64,000 bases of DNA from an uncultured Eubacteriales bacterium (GTDB lineage Bacteria; Bacillota; Clostridia; Christensenellales; Aristaeellaceae): positions 1-64,000 of the forward strand of contig CACZXF010000029.1 of assembly GCA_902785105.1 (NCBI GenBank). The letters are read 5' to 3'. The position numbers were made by a program, and so were the translations under genes. Positions within the stretch are counted from its first letter, which is position 1, and the number at the start of each line of letters is the position of its first letter. The notes under the pieces were generated by a model that made no database searches, had not been told where the DNA came from, and was given only the letters and a program-made list of their open reading frames with translations. Below, in pieces: positions 1 through 9,829 of this stretch.

Positions 1-9
1 AACGCAACG

Positions 10-112
10 TAGGTCCTGGGGGGCTCGGACCTATGGTCCCCCAGGACCGGTCACCTAAACGCGGCAGCAATTGCCCGCGGGTGCAACCTGCCAAATTCCA
101 ATTTATCGAACG
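10..112 (+). repeat. Constant-loop hairpin repeat (family C), copy 1
   Basis: Positions 10-67 are identical over 58 bases to positions 4107-4164. The stem is GGTCCTGGGGG (12-22) with CCCCCAGGACC (38-48), and the loop holds CTCGGACCTATGG, the reverse complement of the loop motif seen at 3907-3919 and 3980-3992. The copy ends in the outer flank AAATTCCAATTTATCG seen next to many other repeats here. It lies just past the end of the leucine-rich-repeat gene. The function is unknown. Confidence 0.85.
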
Positions 113-135
113 CCCAGAACCGTTAACGCCAGCTT

Positions 136-3100
136 TTACTTCGCAACGGTGATGGTGATGCTCGCCTTCTTCCCATTGTCCGTGACGACAGTGACCTTGA
201 CCTTTCCGGACTCCTTGGCGGTGACTTTGCCGGTGGCGGGATCGACGGTCACCTTATTGTTGGCGGCGGACCAGGTCAGGTTCTTCCGGGGGGTGACGCC
301 CTTTTCGCCCTCGACGGTGGCAGTGAGGGTGACGGTTTCGCCCTTGTTCAGGGTGAGCTTCTTGCCCTGATCGATGGCGATCTTCTTCGGGGCGTACAGG
401 TCCTTGATGACCACCTTCACCTTGGCGGACTTCTTGTTCTTGACCGCCGTGGCGGTGATGGTGACGGAGCCGACCTTGACCGGGGTCACCACGCCATCCT
501 TCACTGTGGCGATCTTCTCGGAGCTGCTCTTCCAGGTGATGTCGCTTCGGGCAGTCGCGGGCTTGAGGGTTGCGGCGAGGGTGAGGGTATCCTTCAGATC
601 AATGGTCACGGTGCCCTTCCTGTCAAGCTCGATGCCGGTGACCGCGTAGGGATCGAAGATGTTCAGCGTGACCTTGGCGCTGGCTTTCCTGTTCTTCTTC
701 GCGGTGGCGGTGATGGTGACCTTGCCGGTCTTGAGGGGCGTCACCAGTCCGTTGTCGTCCACCGTGGCGACCTTACTGGAGCTGGTCTTCCAGTTGACGC
801 CGCCCCTGGCGACGCCGACCTTTTCCAGCGTGGCGTTGAGCTGGAGCTTTTGGTTGAGGTCATGCTGGATGGTCCCGGTCTTGTCCAGCTTCAGGCCCGT
901 TGGGATGGTGGGGTCCACGACGGTCAGGGTCAGCTTCAGCTTCTTCTTATTGGTCAGGGTCACGGTAATATTGGCCTTGCCCGCCGCCTTCGCTTCGATG
1001 ACGCCGTCCACGCTCACCGCAGCGATGTTAGTCTTGCTGCTCTTGTAGCCGGTGGCGGTCTTGTCCCCCAGGGTCAGGCGCAGCTTCGTGCCCACGTCCA
1101 TGGTGTACTTGTCGTTCTTCGTCAGTGCAAAGGTAGACACGACGTCGGCGATGATCTTGACGTTCTTGTCCACCAGCAGCGCGTCGTCGCCCTTGTGATA
1201 CCCGACGACGGTGGCGCTCTCGTCGCGCTTGCTGCCCTTCTGGTAGCAGGCGTTCAGCATCGGGCATCTGCTGATGTCCAGCTCGGTCAGCGGGTTATTG
1301 CCGCATTCCAGGATGTGCAGTGCCGTGAAGTGTTCGAGGCCTGCCAGGGAGGCGATGTTGCTGCCCGCACAGTAGATGGCGTCCACCGCGCCGATCTCCG
1401 CGTCCGAGAGCACATGGTTGCCGTCCAAATCGGCCTGCATCAGCAGTATTCCCCGGAAGTTGGCATCGGGGAAGTTCTCCGCGTTGATGACCAGCTCCTT
1501 CCGGTTGATGATGAGCTTGAGATCCCGGTTGATGTACAGCTCACCCGTGGGCTCCCCTTCGCCCCTCATATAATTGAGTACATAGACGCCGAGCTCATCA
1601 TCGTATTCCTTAAAGGGGGTAATATACTTGTAGGTATTGACGAGGATCGGGCAGCCCGAGATGTCCAGCGTCTCCATGGGAGTGGCTGCACATTCCACAC
1701 TTCTCAGGCCGGACAGGTGGGAGATGTCCAGTTGATCGATCTTCGTACCATTGATATTGAGCCATTTCATCGCGGGATTGCCGCTCAAGTCCAGCGCTTT
1801 GATCGGGTTCCTATCGCAGCTCATCTCCTCCAGCAGGGAATTGTGGGTGACATCCAGCGACGCAAACCCGTTCCTGCCACAGCTCAATTCCCTGAGCGCC
1901 CCGTTACGGCTGACATCCAGGGCCGTGAGCTTATTGGCATCGCAATACAGTTCCTCCAGAACCGTATTCCTGCTCAGATCCAGTGCCGTCAGGCTGTTGT
2001 TCTGGCAGGACAGATGGACCAGCGCCGTGTTTTTGCTAACGTCCAGCCTCGTCAGACCGGCGTTGTTCACCTCCAGATCCTTCAGGTTGGGATACTTGCT
2101 GAAATCCATGCCGGACAGGTTCACGTCCCCGAAGCGCAGCTCGATGAGCCGGGTATTCTTCGTGAGGTCGAGATCTGCGGGCAGCGCCACAGGCGTTGTC
2201 GTATCGTAACTGGCAAAGAAATGGAAGGCTTCCAGCGCCGTCAGGTATTCGGTGCCCTTCAGAGAGGTGATCTTATCCACGTCGATACCGTTGTAGGGTT
2301 CGATATCGATCTCCCGTACCTTGTCGATCTCCTTCGCGGACAGAGAACCGTCGCCGCTCAGGTCGAAGTTGTTCAGTATATATTGCCGGAATTTTTCATC
2401 CGGGAAATGGGCCGCGTCCACGGGAACACCACCGGCGGCGGCGTCGGTGATCACCTGCGTGGAGGCTTCGACAACGAGGGTATACCTGTCATAGTTCCAC
2501 CCTTCTGCCTCATAACGCAGCCTTCCCCCGCCGTCATCCTGTTTGCGCGCGTTCGTGACGACCTGCGCCAGCGATACGCCGGACAAGTCCAGCGTGGTCA
2601 GATTGTTCCCATCGCAGTACAGCCGCTTCAGTACCGGGCATTTTGAGACATCCAGGCCGTTCAGAAGGTTGGTGCTGCAATTGATTTCCTCCAGCGTGTC
2701 CTTGCTGCCGATGAGCAGCGAGGTCATGCCATTATTTGCGCATCCCAGCGTTCTCAGATTGTTCGCGCTCCGGACATCCAGCGCCGTGATCGCGTTGTTG
2801 GAGCATTCCAGATCGACCAGCTCGGGGTTCCCGCTGAGGTCCAGGCCGGTCAGCGCGTTGTCCATGCAGTTCAGATACTCCAGCTTGCCGTTGTTCCGAA
2901 GATCCAGCGTCCGAAGGTTGTTGCGACCGCATTCCAGATTGCGAAGCAGGGAACATTTGCTGACATCCAGCGCCGTCATGCTGTTCCCATAGCACCACAG
3001 ATACTTCAATTCGGGATTGTTACTGAGATCGAGTGTCGTCAGCGAATTTTCCCCGCAGTACAGATGTGTGAGCCCCTTGTTCCGGCTGACATCCAGCGCG

Positions 3101-3699
3101 GTCAGCTTACAGCCCTCGCAATACAGATATTCCAGCTTCGGATTGCGGCTGACATCCAGCGATTGTATGGGTGTATTGTTGCAATTCAGACTTTCAAGAT
3201 TGGGAAAGTATTCTATGCCCGCCACGGAATACAGCTTCTCATTAAAATCCACATAAATGGAAGTGAGTGCCTGTATCTCGGCAGGAGACAGCACGCCGTC
3301 GTGGTCGGCGTCGTAATCCTCATCCGCATCCGTCAGCACCTTCCTGAATTCCGGGTCGGGGAAGTGGGCCGCGTCGATGGGGATGCTCTCGCCGTAGATG
3401 GCCTCCTCGGCATCCAGCGGCTCGGATTCGATCTCAGTGAGTTCCTCGCCGAGGATCAGTTCAGCCTCCTCCGCCGGCTCACTGTCGTCCTGATTCTCCG
3501 CCGGTTCGCCGTCGTCCTCGTTCTCCGCCGCCTCGGCGGGTTCGCCGCCCAGCTCCAGGGCTACCTCGTCCACCGGCAGCTCCAGCACTTCCGTCTCGAT
3601 ACCCTCCGGGGTCTCAGCCTCCATCATCGCCGCGGGCACGCCAAGCAGCAGACACACCGTCAGCAGCGCCGACAGCCATTTCATCCAACTTTTACCCAT
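136..3699 (-). CDS. Secreted leucine-rich-repeat, EF-hand-like and Ig-like (BIG2) surface protein
   Basis: A protein of 1187 residues with a signal peptide at about 1-28 (basic start, hydrophobic run, AMMEAE). An acidic Pro/Glu/Asp stretch follows (about 50-100). Then come three modules. Each starts with an EF-hand or dockerin-like loop (DADHDGVLSPAEI, DLSGDGSLSAKEI, DLDGNHVLSDAEI). The first two continue into many 21-residue leucine-rich repeats of the type LDVSxNxxLxxLxCxxN; the third has only a short repeat stretch. About four bacterial Ig-like group 2 domains fill the last 310 residues. No LPXTG motif, S-layer domain or C-terminal membrane segment is visible, so how it stays at the surface is unclear. 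Such proteins usually bind glycans, host or other cells; that role is inference. A GGAGG ribosome site precedes the start. The gene stands alone between direct copies of repeat family C. Confidence 0.85.
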   Translation of the reverse strand: MGKSWMKWLSALLTVCLLLGVPAAMMEAETPEGIETEVLELPVDEVALELGGEPAEAAENEDDGEPAENQDDSEPAEEAELILGEELTEIESEPLDAEEAIYGESIPIDAAHFPDPEFRKVLTDADEDYDADHDGVLSPAEIQALTSIYVDFNEKLYSVAGIEYFPNLESLNCNNTPIQSLDVSRNPKLEYLYCEGCKLTALDVSRNKGLTHLYCGENSLTTLDLSNNPELKYLWCYGNSMTALDVSKCSLLRNLECGRNNLRTLDLRNNGKLEYLNCMDNALTGLDLSGNPELVDLECSNNAITALDVRSANNLRTLGCANNGMTSLLIGSKDTLEEINCSTNLLNGLDVSKCPVLKRLYCDGNNLTTLDLSGVSLAQVVTNARKQDDGGGRLRYEAEGWNYDRYTLVVEASTQVITDAAAGGVPVDAAHFPDEKFRQYILNNFDLSGDGSLSAKEIDKVREIDIEPYNGIDVDKITSLKGTEYLTALEAFHFFASYDTTTPVALPADLDLTKNTRLIELRFGDVNLSGMDFSKYPNLKDLEVNNAGLTRLDVSKNTALVHLSCQNNSLTALDLSRNTVLEELYCDANKLTALDVSRNGALRELSCGRNGFASLDVTHNSLLEEMSCDRNPIKALDLSGNPAMKWLNINGTKIDQLDISHLSGLRSVECAATPMETLDISGCPILVNTYKYITPFKEYDDELGVYVLNYMRGEGEPTGELYINRDLKLIINRKELVINAENFPDANFRGILLMQADLDGNHVLSDAEIGAVDAIYCAGSNIASLAGLEHFTALHILECGNNPLTELDISRCPMLNACYQKGSKRDESATVVGYHKGDDALLVDKNVKIIADVVSTFALTKNDKYTMDVGTKLRLTLGDKTATGYKSSKTNIAAVSVDGVIEAKAAGKANITVTLTNKKKLKLTLTVVDPTIPTGLKLDKTGTIQHDLNQKLQLNATLEKVGVARGGVNWKTSSSKVATVDDNGLVTPLKTGKVTITATAKKNRKASAKVTLNIFDPYAVTGIELDRKGTVTIDLKDTLTLAATLKPATARSDITWKSSSEKIATVKDGVVTPVKVGSVTITATAVKNKKSAKVKVVIKDLYAPKKIAIDQGKKLTLNKGETVTLTATVEGEKGVTPRKNLTWSAANNKVTVDPATGKVTAKESGKVKVTVVTDNGKKASITITVAK

Positions 3700-3766
3700 T
3701 TCTTATTCCTCCTGTCCAAAATGATCTCGTAAGCAAGAACGAACACGTGCCGCGCATCTTGCGCTT

Positions 3767-3772
3767 ATTATA
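3767..3772 (-). promoter_or_regulatory. Candidate -10 box of the LRR gene
   Basis: On the minus strand TATAAT lies about 65 bases upstream of the start codon of the leucine-rich-repeat protein. No good -35 box is seen at 16-18 bases, so it may need an activator or may be chance. Confidence 0.35.
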
Positions 3773-3835
3773 AGACAAAAATCCTTGTTGCGATTACTAA
3801 CAAGTCCAAAAACAGGCGTTGCAGCTCAGTGTCCT

Positions 3836-4205
3836 CGATAAATTGGAATTTGTGGGGGAGCCCCCACGGGCAATAGCTACCGCGCATAGGCACCGGTCTT
3901 TGGGGGCCATAGATTCGAGCCCCCAAAGCCCTGCGTTACGTTTCTTATATTTTCTCGTTCGAGGCGACGACTTTTTGCCCCATAGATCCGAGGGCAAAAA
4001 GTCTATGTTACAAGGCTACTACGCAGTTTTTGAGGTCGTGCTTTTTGACCTCAATTTTGACCTCAAAAACGTCGCTCACCGCTAACATAATATTTGAAAT
4101 GCACCATAGGTCCTGGGGGGCTCGGACCTATGGTCCCCCAGGACCGGTCACCTAAACGCGGCAGCTATTGGCCGCGCGCACTGCGCGCCAAATTCCAATT
4201 TACCG
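3836..4205. repeat. Cluster of hairpins with a shared loop (family C) filling the 3700-4210 gap
   Basis: This gap without genes holds: an outer flank TAAATTGGAATTTG (3838); a GTGGGGG/CCCCCAC hairpin (3852-3867); a module CAATAGCTACCGCGCATAGG (from 3871); hairpin CTTTGGGGG/CCCCCAAAG (3898-3928) with loop CCATAGATTCGAG; hairpin ACTTTTTGCCC/GGGCAAAAAGT (3970-4002) with the same loop, CCATAGATCCGAG; a TTTTTGAGGTC hairpin set (about 4027-4070); and an inverted copy of the family (4107-4205) with stem GGTCCTGGGGG/CCCCCAGGACC. The copies at 3871-3928 and 4107-4173 face each other, so the whole region is a large imperfect palindrome. I see no convincing gene in it. Confidence 0.8.
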
Positions 4206-4210
4206 GACGG

Positions 4211-5170
4211 TCATTCCGGTCTCCACCCGTTCAGAACATTCTCAACGCTCACCTCCGCGGCCTCTTCATCGGTGAGGCGCTTCTGGTTGGGGTGCCTTGT
4301 GGACTGGTCCGCGCGGGGGCCGGTGGTGCGCCATTCGCCGCAGCGGTCGGTGATCTCGCGGATGCCGTCCCAGTTTTCCCAGTCATGGAAGCCTTGGGGG
4401 CTGACGTGTTCATCCATATCGCATTCCATGAACAGCGTCCGGGCGTACTGCCGCCAGGGGCGGCCCAGCTTGCCTTCGCCCTCGGCGCATTCGCCGGTCA
4501 GGCGGCATTTGTGGAACACCATGCCCCAGGGCTGCTCCTCCGGGGTGTTGGCCGCGGTGTACCAGCCGCCCCGCGCGTTCATGAACAGCGTGCAGCCCTC
4601 AAACCAGCAGCGATACGGGCCGAAGATGTAGTCCACGTCGCCCTGAATGTAACAGTTTTCAAAATACTGTCTGCCATGAGTCAGCGGACAATTGCCGGTG
4701 GATTCCACCAGCTCCACGGTGTCCAGCGTCCGAGGCGCGACCTCGTCCAGCACCTTTTGCATCACTGGGCCGCAGAACAGCGTATCCTGATGGGCAATCA
4801 ACCTGCAATTCCGCCAGATGCCCCTGTCCCCCGCCGCGTAGACCGCCACGGCCTGACCTACGACCGCGCCGTCCCCGGCATCGTTTCGGATCTCCAGGTT
4901 CTCCACGGTTACATCGTCCCCCAGCACCAGCAGCGTGGCGGAGAGGAAGGTGCCCTTCTCCCGCCCGTCGGGGTACTGATCCTTCGCGCAGCCCGAGCTG
5001 GTCAGCACTGCGCCGTCCTCCGCAATCAGGCGCAAGCCATTTTTGTGTATGACCAACCGCTCTTTATAGACGCCCGCCTGGATGCTCAACGTGTCTCCTG
5101 CCTGCGCGGCATCCACAGCCGCCTGTATGGACGGGAAATCCCCGCCCACCGGCGCGATCACATAGTTCAT
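4211..5170 (-). CDS. Pectinesterase (CE8), apparently cytoplasmic
   Basis: Pectin methylesterase, which removes methyl esters from homogalacturonan or its oligomers. The 319 residues are one right-handed beta-helix domain. The family landmarks are all present: GQAVA (Gln106), AHQDTL (Asp129), GDVDYIFG (Asp180) and LGRPW (Arg237), so the catalytic Asp pair and Arg are intact. The protein starts directly with the domain (MNYVIAPVGGDF) and has no signal peptide. Most pectinesterases are exported, so this one probably acts on imported oligogalacturonides. It overlaps the upstream isomerase-like gene by four bases (ATGA), which suggests coupled translation, and it is the last gene of the pectin group. 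The overall call is firm; the cytoplasmic location is inferred from the start. Confidence 0.9.
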   Translation of the reverse strand: MNYVIAPVGGDFPSIQAAVDAAQAGDTLSIQAGVYKERLVIHKNGLRLIAEDGAVLTSSGCAKDQYPDGREKGTFLSATLLVLGDDVTVENLEIRNDAGDGAVVGQAVAVYAAGDRGIWRNCRLIAHQDTLFCGPVMQKVLDEVAPRTLDTVELVESTGNCPLTHGRQYFENCYIQGDVDYIFGPYRCWFEGCTLFMNARGGWYTAANTPEEQPWGMVFHKCRLTGECAEGEGKLGRPWRQYARTLFMECDMDEHVSPQGFHDWENWDGIREITDRCGEWRTTGPRADQSTRHPNQKRLTDEEAAEVSVENVLNGWRPE

Positions 5171-6006
5171 GCCTTCAATCCTCCCGCCAGCCCTTCCAGC
5201 AACAGCCGCGCTGCCTCCGCGTTGTCCGGCTTTGTGTTTTCAAGCGTCATGGGTATATTTCTCCCCTTGGCGAAGCGAAGCAGCCTCTCGTAATTCATCA
5301 TGCCCGTCCCACAGGCGCAAGCCTTGGTCATGTATTCCTCAGGATTCACGGTATAATCCTTCATGTGCAGCACACAGACCCGCTCACCCAGCCGTTGTAT
5401 TGCCTCTTCTATAACGGCGTCCGCCTCCGTATAATTGTCCCGCGTCAGCAGGTTCACGGCGTCCAGTATAATTCGCACATTATCGGATTTCAGCGCTTCC
5501 AGCATCCGCTCCGCCCGTTCCGGGGTGTTGACGATGTGGCAGGCCACCGGCTCAATGGCCAGCAGCGCGCCCTCCTCCTCCGCGCAGCGCACCAGCGGCG
5601 TGACATTCTGAATGAAGAGTTGCAGTGCCTCCTCCGAATGGATGTCCAGCTTCAGATCAGGGGCGGCGGGCGTCTCGGTGCCCACCACGCCCGCGCCGAT
5701 TTTGTTCATAAAGCGCAAATGGGCACGATAGATTTCCTGGGTCTTTTCAAGCGCCTCACTGTCCTGGGTCGCCAATTTGAGATAGCAGCCCAGCACCACG
5801 CATTCCAGTCCTTCCTTTTCAAGCCCCGCCTTCACCCGCGCCGCCAGCTCGTCCGTCAACAGCTCCAGCGCATCGCACATGGCGAAATCCGGCAATACCT
5901 TTGATAAGGCCAAATGGATGCACGAAAACCCCTGGGCCCTGGCAAAGCCCAGCTTTTCCTCAAAAGTCCCCGGCGCGGCGTCATGCAATCGCAAGCCGAT
6001 GTTCAT
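5167..6006 (-). CDS. Sugar phosphate isomerase/epimerase family protein
   Basis: A 279-residue TIM-barrel protein of the xylose isomerase-like/AP endonuclease 2 family. Recognisable parts are the start MNIGLRLHDAAPGTFEEKL, the strand-and-metal region ALLAIEPVACHIVNTPE, the VRIILDAVNLL strand and the C-terminal MTLENTKPDN. These hold the acidic and His residues that bind a divalent metal in the family. Family members isomerise or epimerise sugars, sugar acids or inositols. Being coupled to pectinesterase and next to a KdgK-like kinase, it may convert a uronate or keto-uronate, but the substrate cannot be read from sequence. A GGAGG-like site (GGAGGATAATAC) precedes the ATG. Confidence 0.8.
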   Translation of the reverse strand: MNIGLRLHDAAPGTFEEKLGFARAQGFSCIHLALSKVLPDFAMCDALELLTDELAARVKAGLEKEGLECVVLGCYLKLATQDSEALEKTQEIYRAHLRFMNKIGAGVVGTETPAAPDLKLDIHSEEALQLFIQNVTPLVRCAEEEGALLAIEPVACHIVNTPERAERMLEALKSDNVRIILDAVNLLTRDNYTEADAVIEEAIQRLGERVCVLHMKDYTVNPEEYMTKACACGTGMMNYERLLRFAKGRNIPMTLENTKPDNAEAARLLLEGLAGGLKA

Positions 6007-6136
6007 ATTGTATTATCCTCCAAATAAATAAACAGGAATTTATTTAAACGACAAGGCCGAACATTATCTTTCTAACACCACGCCCCCGACGCGAACCGCT
6101 GTTCATGCCGGGGGCGAAAATATCATTTCCAGTGAA

Positions 6137-7231
6137 TTACCGCTGCACGCGGGCGGAGCCGTCGCCCATCAGGTTTTCGACTTCCTTCAGGCGGGCCATG
6201 GAGGTGTCGCCGGGGGTGGTCATGGCGAGAGCACCGTGGGCCGCGCCGTAGTTGACGGCCTTCTCCACGTCGCCGGTGGTCATGAGGCCGTAGATCAGGC
6301 CGGAGGCGAAGCTGTCGCCGCCGCCCACGCGATCATAGATGTCCAGCGCGGTGTAGTCCTTGGCCTTCTTGACCACGCCGTCGCTCCAGGCGATGGCGGA
6401 CCAGTCGTTGCAGGTGGCGGTGCGCACCTGGCGCAGGGTGGTGGCGATGACCTTGAAGTTGGGATAGGTGGCGGCAGCCTCGTTCATCATGAGGGCATAG
6501 CCGGCGGGGTCCAGCTTCTTCAGATTCTTGTCAGCGCCCTTGATCTCGAAGCCCAGGCAGGCGGTGAAGTCCTCTTCGTTGCCGATGATGACGTCGATAT
6601 AGGGGGCGATCTCCTTGTTGACCTCCTGGCACTTGGCCTGGCCGCCGATGTCGCGCCACAGGGAGGGGCGATAGTTCAGGTCATAGGAGACGATGGTGCC
6701 GTTGGCCTTGGCGGCCTTTATGGCCTCGATGGTAACCTCCGCAGTGGTCTCGGACAGCGCCGCGAAGATACCGCCGGTGTGGAACCAGCGCGCGCCCTGG
6801 TTGCCGAAGATGTCGTTCCAGTCGATGTCACCGGGCTTGAGCTGGGAGATGGCGGTGTAGGCGCGGTCGGAGATGCCCAGCGCGCCGCGGACGCCATAGC
6901 CGCGCTCGGTGAAGTTCAGGCCGTTGCGGACCTTGCGGCCGATGCCGTCATAAGGGGCCCACTTGATCATGGGATCGACGCCGCCCTGGAGGATCAGGTC
7001 CTCCACCAGATAGCCCACGTCGTTATCCGCCAGCGCGGTGACCACGGCGGTCTTCATGCCGAAGCAGCGACGCAGGCCGCGGGCCACGTTGTACTCGCCG
7101 CCGCCTTCCCAGACGTTGAAGCTCCTCGCGGTGCGCACGCGGGTCTCGCCGGGGTCCAGCCTCAGCATGACCTCGCCCAGGGAAATCTCATCATACTTGC
7201 ACAGGCTCTTGTCCTTCAGTTTCAAATCCAT
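6137..7231 (-). CDS. kdgK: PfkB-family sugar kinase, probably 2-dehydro-3-deoxygluconokinase
   Basis: Phosphorylates a sugar or sugar acid with ATP; in this setting most likely 2-keto-3-deoxygluconate, which would feed KDPG aldolase. The 364-residue protein has the N-terminal LGEVMLRLDPGETRVRTA, a GGGEYNVARGL substrate/lid motif and the PfkB signature 2 with catalytic Asp in VGGGDSFASGL. I place the start at 7231 because AGGAGG lies eight bases upstream; the frame is open for 17 more codons but those have no ribosome site. It sits between the isomerase-like gene and an ABC ATPase gene in the pectin locus. A KDPG aldolase gene is not in the window. The family is certain; the exact substrate rests on context. 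Confidence 0.8.
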   Translation of the reverse strand: MDLKLKDKSLCKYDEISLGEVMLRLDPGETRVRTARSFNVWEGGGEYNVARGLRRCFGMKTAVVTALADNDVGYLVEDLILQGGVDPMIKWAPYDGIGRKVRNGLNFTERGYGVRGALGISDRAYTAISQLKPGDIDWNDIFGNQGARWFHTGGIFAALSETTAEVTIEAIKAAKANGTIVSYDLNYRPSLWRDIGGQAKCQEVNKEIAPYIDVIIGNEEDFTACLGFEIKGADKNLKKLDPAGYALMMNEAAATYPNFKVIATTLRQVRTATCNDWSAIAWSDGVVKKAKDYTALDIYDRVGGGDSFASGLIYGLMTTGDVEKAVNYGAAHGALAMTTPGDTSMARLKEVENLMGDGSARVQR

Positions 7232-7293
7232 GGTAACCGCCTCCTGCTTTTTTGTTTTAATAGGAAATGAATCGTCAATCACTGATCAAACCC

Positions 7294-7372
7294 TGTAGGG
7301 GCGGCGTTTCGCCGCCCGCCCTGCGCGTTGCGTATCGTCGTGCCCAGCGGGCGGCGAAACGCCGCCCCTACA
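7294..7372. repeat. Paired GC-hairpin element (family 1), full copy
   Basis: TGTAGGGGC and GCCCCTACA form inverted ends. Just inside each end is a hairpin, GGGCGGCG-TTT-CGCCGCCC and GGGCGGCG-AAA-CGCCGCCC, joined by a linker of about 30 bases. It separates the kdgK-like gene from the upstream ATPase gene. Confidence 0.9.
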
Positions 7373-7381
7373 AGGTTGTTC

Positions 7382-8458
<1,077 letters not shown>

Positions 8459-8534
8459 AACACTCTGCCTCCTTGAGCATTCAAATTATGTCAATGCGAT
8501 GTGGGGCGGGGGCAAACAAAGCTTAGCAGATAAG

Positions 8535-8652
8535 CCACCTCATCCGCCCTCACGGGCACCTTCCCCTCAAGGGGAAGGCAGGGGCTGGGAAACGCAGTCT
8601 CCAAAAGCCTTCCCCTTGAGGGGAAGGTGCCCCAAAGGGGCGGATGAGGTGG
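8535..8652. repeat. CACCTCATCCGCCC element (family 2), copy a
   Basis: An inverted-repeat element with ends CCACCTCATCCGCC and CGGATGAGGTGG and inner hairpin arms CTTCCCCTCAAGGGGAAG present twice. It fills the gap between the ATPase gene and the GH105 gene. The same element is found at 44566, 53257 and 58146. Confidence 0.9.
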
Positions 8653-8685
8653 ACCCCCGTCAACCCAGCACATTCATTCCCATCA

Positions 8686-9813
8686 TTATTTCTGCCGACG
8701 CTTGATTTCCGTATAGCACAGCACGAAGGGCGCGACGCCCTTGGCGTCGTTGCGCACCACCGGCTCAGAGATGTAATAGGCATAGCTGCCGTCCCGGCGG
8801 CGGTTGTCCTCGGGGCCGAGGCCGGCCACCAGACAGATGCCGCCCAGGTTCAGCGTTCCGTCCGCATCGAAGGAAAGGTATTTTTTCATGATGCCGTCAA
8901 AGGTCGCCTGACCGTGGTCGGCATACTCGGCGGGCAGTGCGCCCAGCCTTGCGCCCTTCAGCATGGCATAGGCCAGCATGGCGCTGCCGCTGCTCTCCAG
9001 GTAGTTGCCCTCTTTGCCGGGAAGGTTCGGCACCTGATAATACATAGCCGACTCCGGGTCGTGGAACCGCCAGACGCTCTCCATCAGGTCGCGGAAGATG
9101 GGCTGCAACGCTTCTCTTTCCTTCTCAGGGAGAATCTCCATCAAATCCGCCAGCGCCACGGCGAACCAGCCGATGCTGCGGAGCCAGAAGTTCTGGGAGA
9201 GACCGGTTTCCTTGTCGGCCCAGAAGATGGTCTTGCTCGCATCGTAGCCGTGGTAATACAGGCCGGTCTTTCCATCGCGCATGTGCCGGTAGACGGTTTG
9301 TATCTGTTTGATGACGTCGGCATAGTCTCCCTCGCCGAAGTGCTGCTCGTACAGCGCCAGGAACGGCAGGGCCATGTAGATGCCATCCAGCCAGACCTGG
9401 TTGGGGTAGATCTGCTTGTGCCAGAAGCTGCCCTCATAGGTGCGGGGCTGTTCGTCCAGGGCGCGTTTCATGGTCTCCGCGCCCAAGCGGTAGCGCTCGT
9501 TCCCGGTCTTATCGTAGAGGGGAAACAGCACGCGGCCCTCGTTGATGTCGTCCAGGGTGTGCTTTTCCGGCTTGAAGGTGCGGACGCTGCCGTCCTCGGC
9601 CACAAAGGCGTCGATGAAGCTCCGGGCGAAGTCGAAGTAACGGGCGTCGCCGGAGATGTCCGCCATCGCCAGCAGGGCGGTGATCATGCAGCCGTCGATG
9701 TAGTTCCAGTCGGTCTTTTTGCCGTCCCTCGTCTTTTCAAGGTTCCAGGCGGTGCGCTCGGGGGAGGATTTTTCAATCAGGCCGAGCACATATTGGTCAA
9801 TGGCTTCATACAT
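8686..9813 (-). CDS. Unsaturated rhamnogalacturonyl/glucuronyl hydrolase, GH88/GH105 family
   Basis: Removes the unsaturated uronic acid left at the non-reducing end by pectate or rhamnogalacturonan lyases. The 375 residues show the alpha/alpha-barrel pattern of the family: WNYIDGCMITALLAM near residue 40, the VWLDGIYMALPFLALY stretch, YHGYDASKTIFWADK and the WLRSIGWFAVALADL helix. I did not assign single catalytic Asp residues with certainty. There is no signal peptide, so it should act on imported oligomers. It lies 16 bases downstream of the GH28 gene and is surely in the same operon. The choice between GH88 and GH105 is by similarity of motifs from memory; GH105 fits the pectin setting better. 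Confidence 0.85.
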   Translation of the reverse strand: MYEAIDQYVLGLIEKSSPERTAWNLEKTRDGKKTDWNYIDGCMITALLAMADISGDARYFDFARSFIDAFVAEDGSVRTFKPEKHTLDDINEGRVLFPLYDKTGNERYRLGAETMKRALDEQPRTYEGSFWHKQIYPNQVWLDGIYMALPFLALYEQHFGEGDYADVIKQIQTVYRHMRDGKTGLYYHGYDASKTIFWADKETGLSQNFWLRSIGWFAVALADLMEILPEKEREALQPIFRDLMESVWRFHDPESAMYYQVPNLPGKEGNYLESSGSAMLAYAMLKGARLGALPAEYADHGQATFDGIMKKYLSFDADGTLNLGGICLVAGLGPEDNRRRDGSYAYYISEPVVRNDAKGVAPFVLCYTEIKRRQK

Positions 9814-9829
9814 GGCGCTGTCCCCCGAT

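Noticed and set aside
850..2646. Plus-strand open frame of about 600 codons over the LRR gene
   Set aside because: Antisense of the repeated LRR codons; the apparent repeats in its translation come from the LRR gene.
1700..3200. Regular near-identical words of about 63 bases, at first sight a tandem satellite or CRISPR-like array
   Set aside because: They are the codons of 21-residue leucine-rich repeats within one open frame; there are no unique spacers.
3819..4085. Small open frame in the hairpin cluster
   Set aside because: It runs through several hairpins and repeat modules and has no ribosome site, so coding is unlikely.
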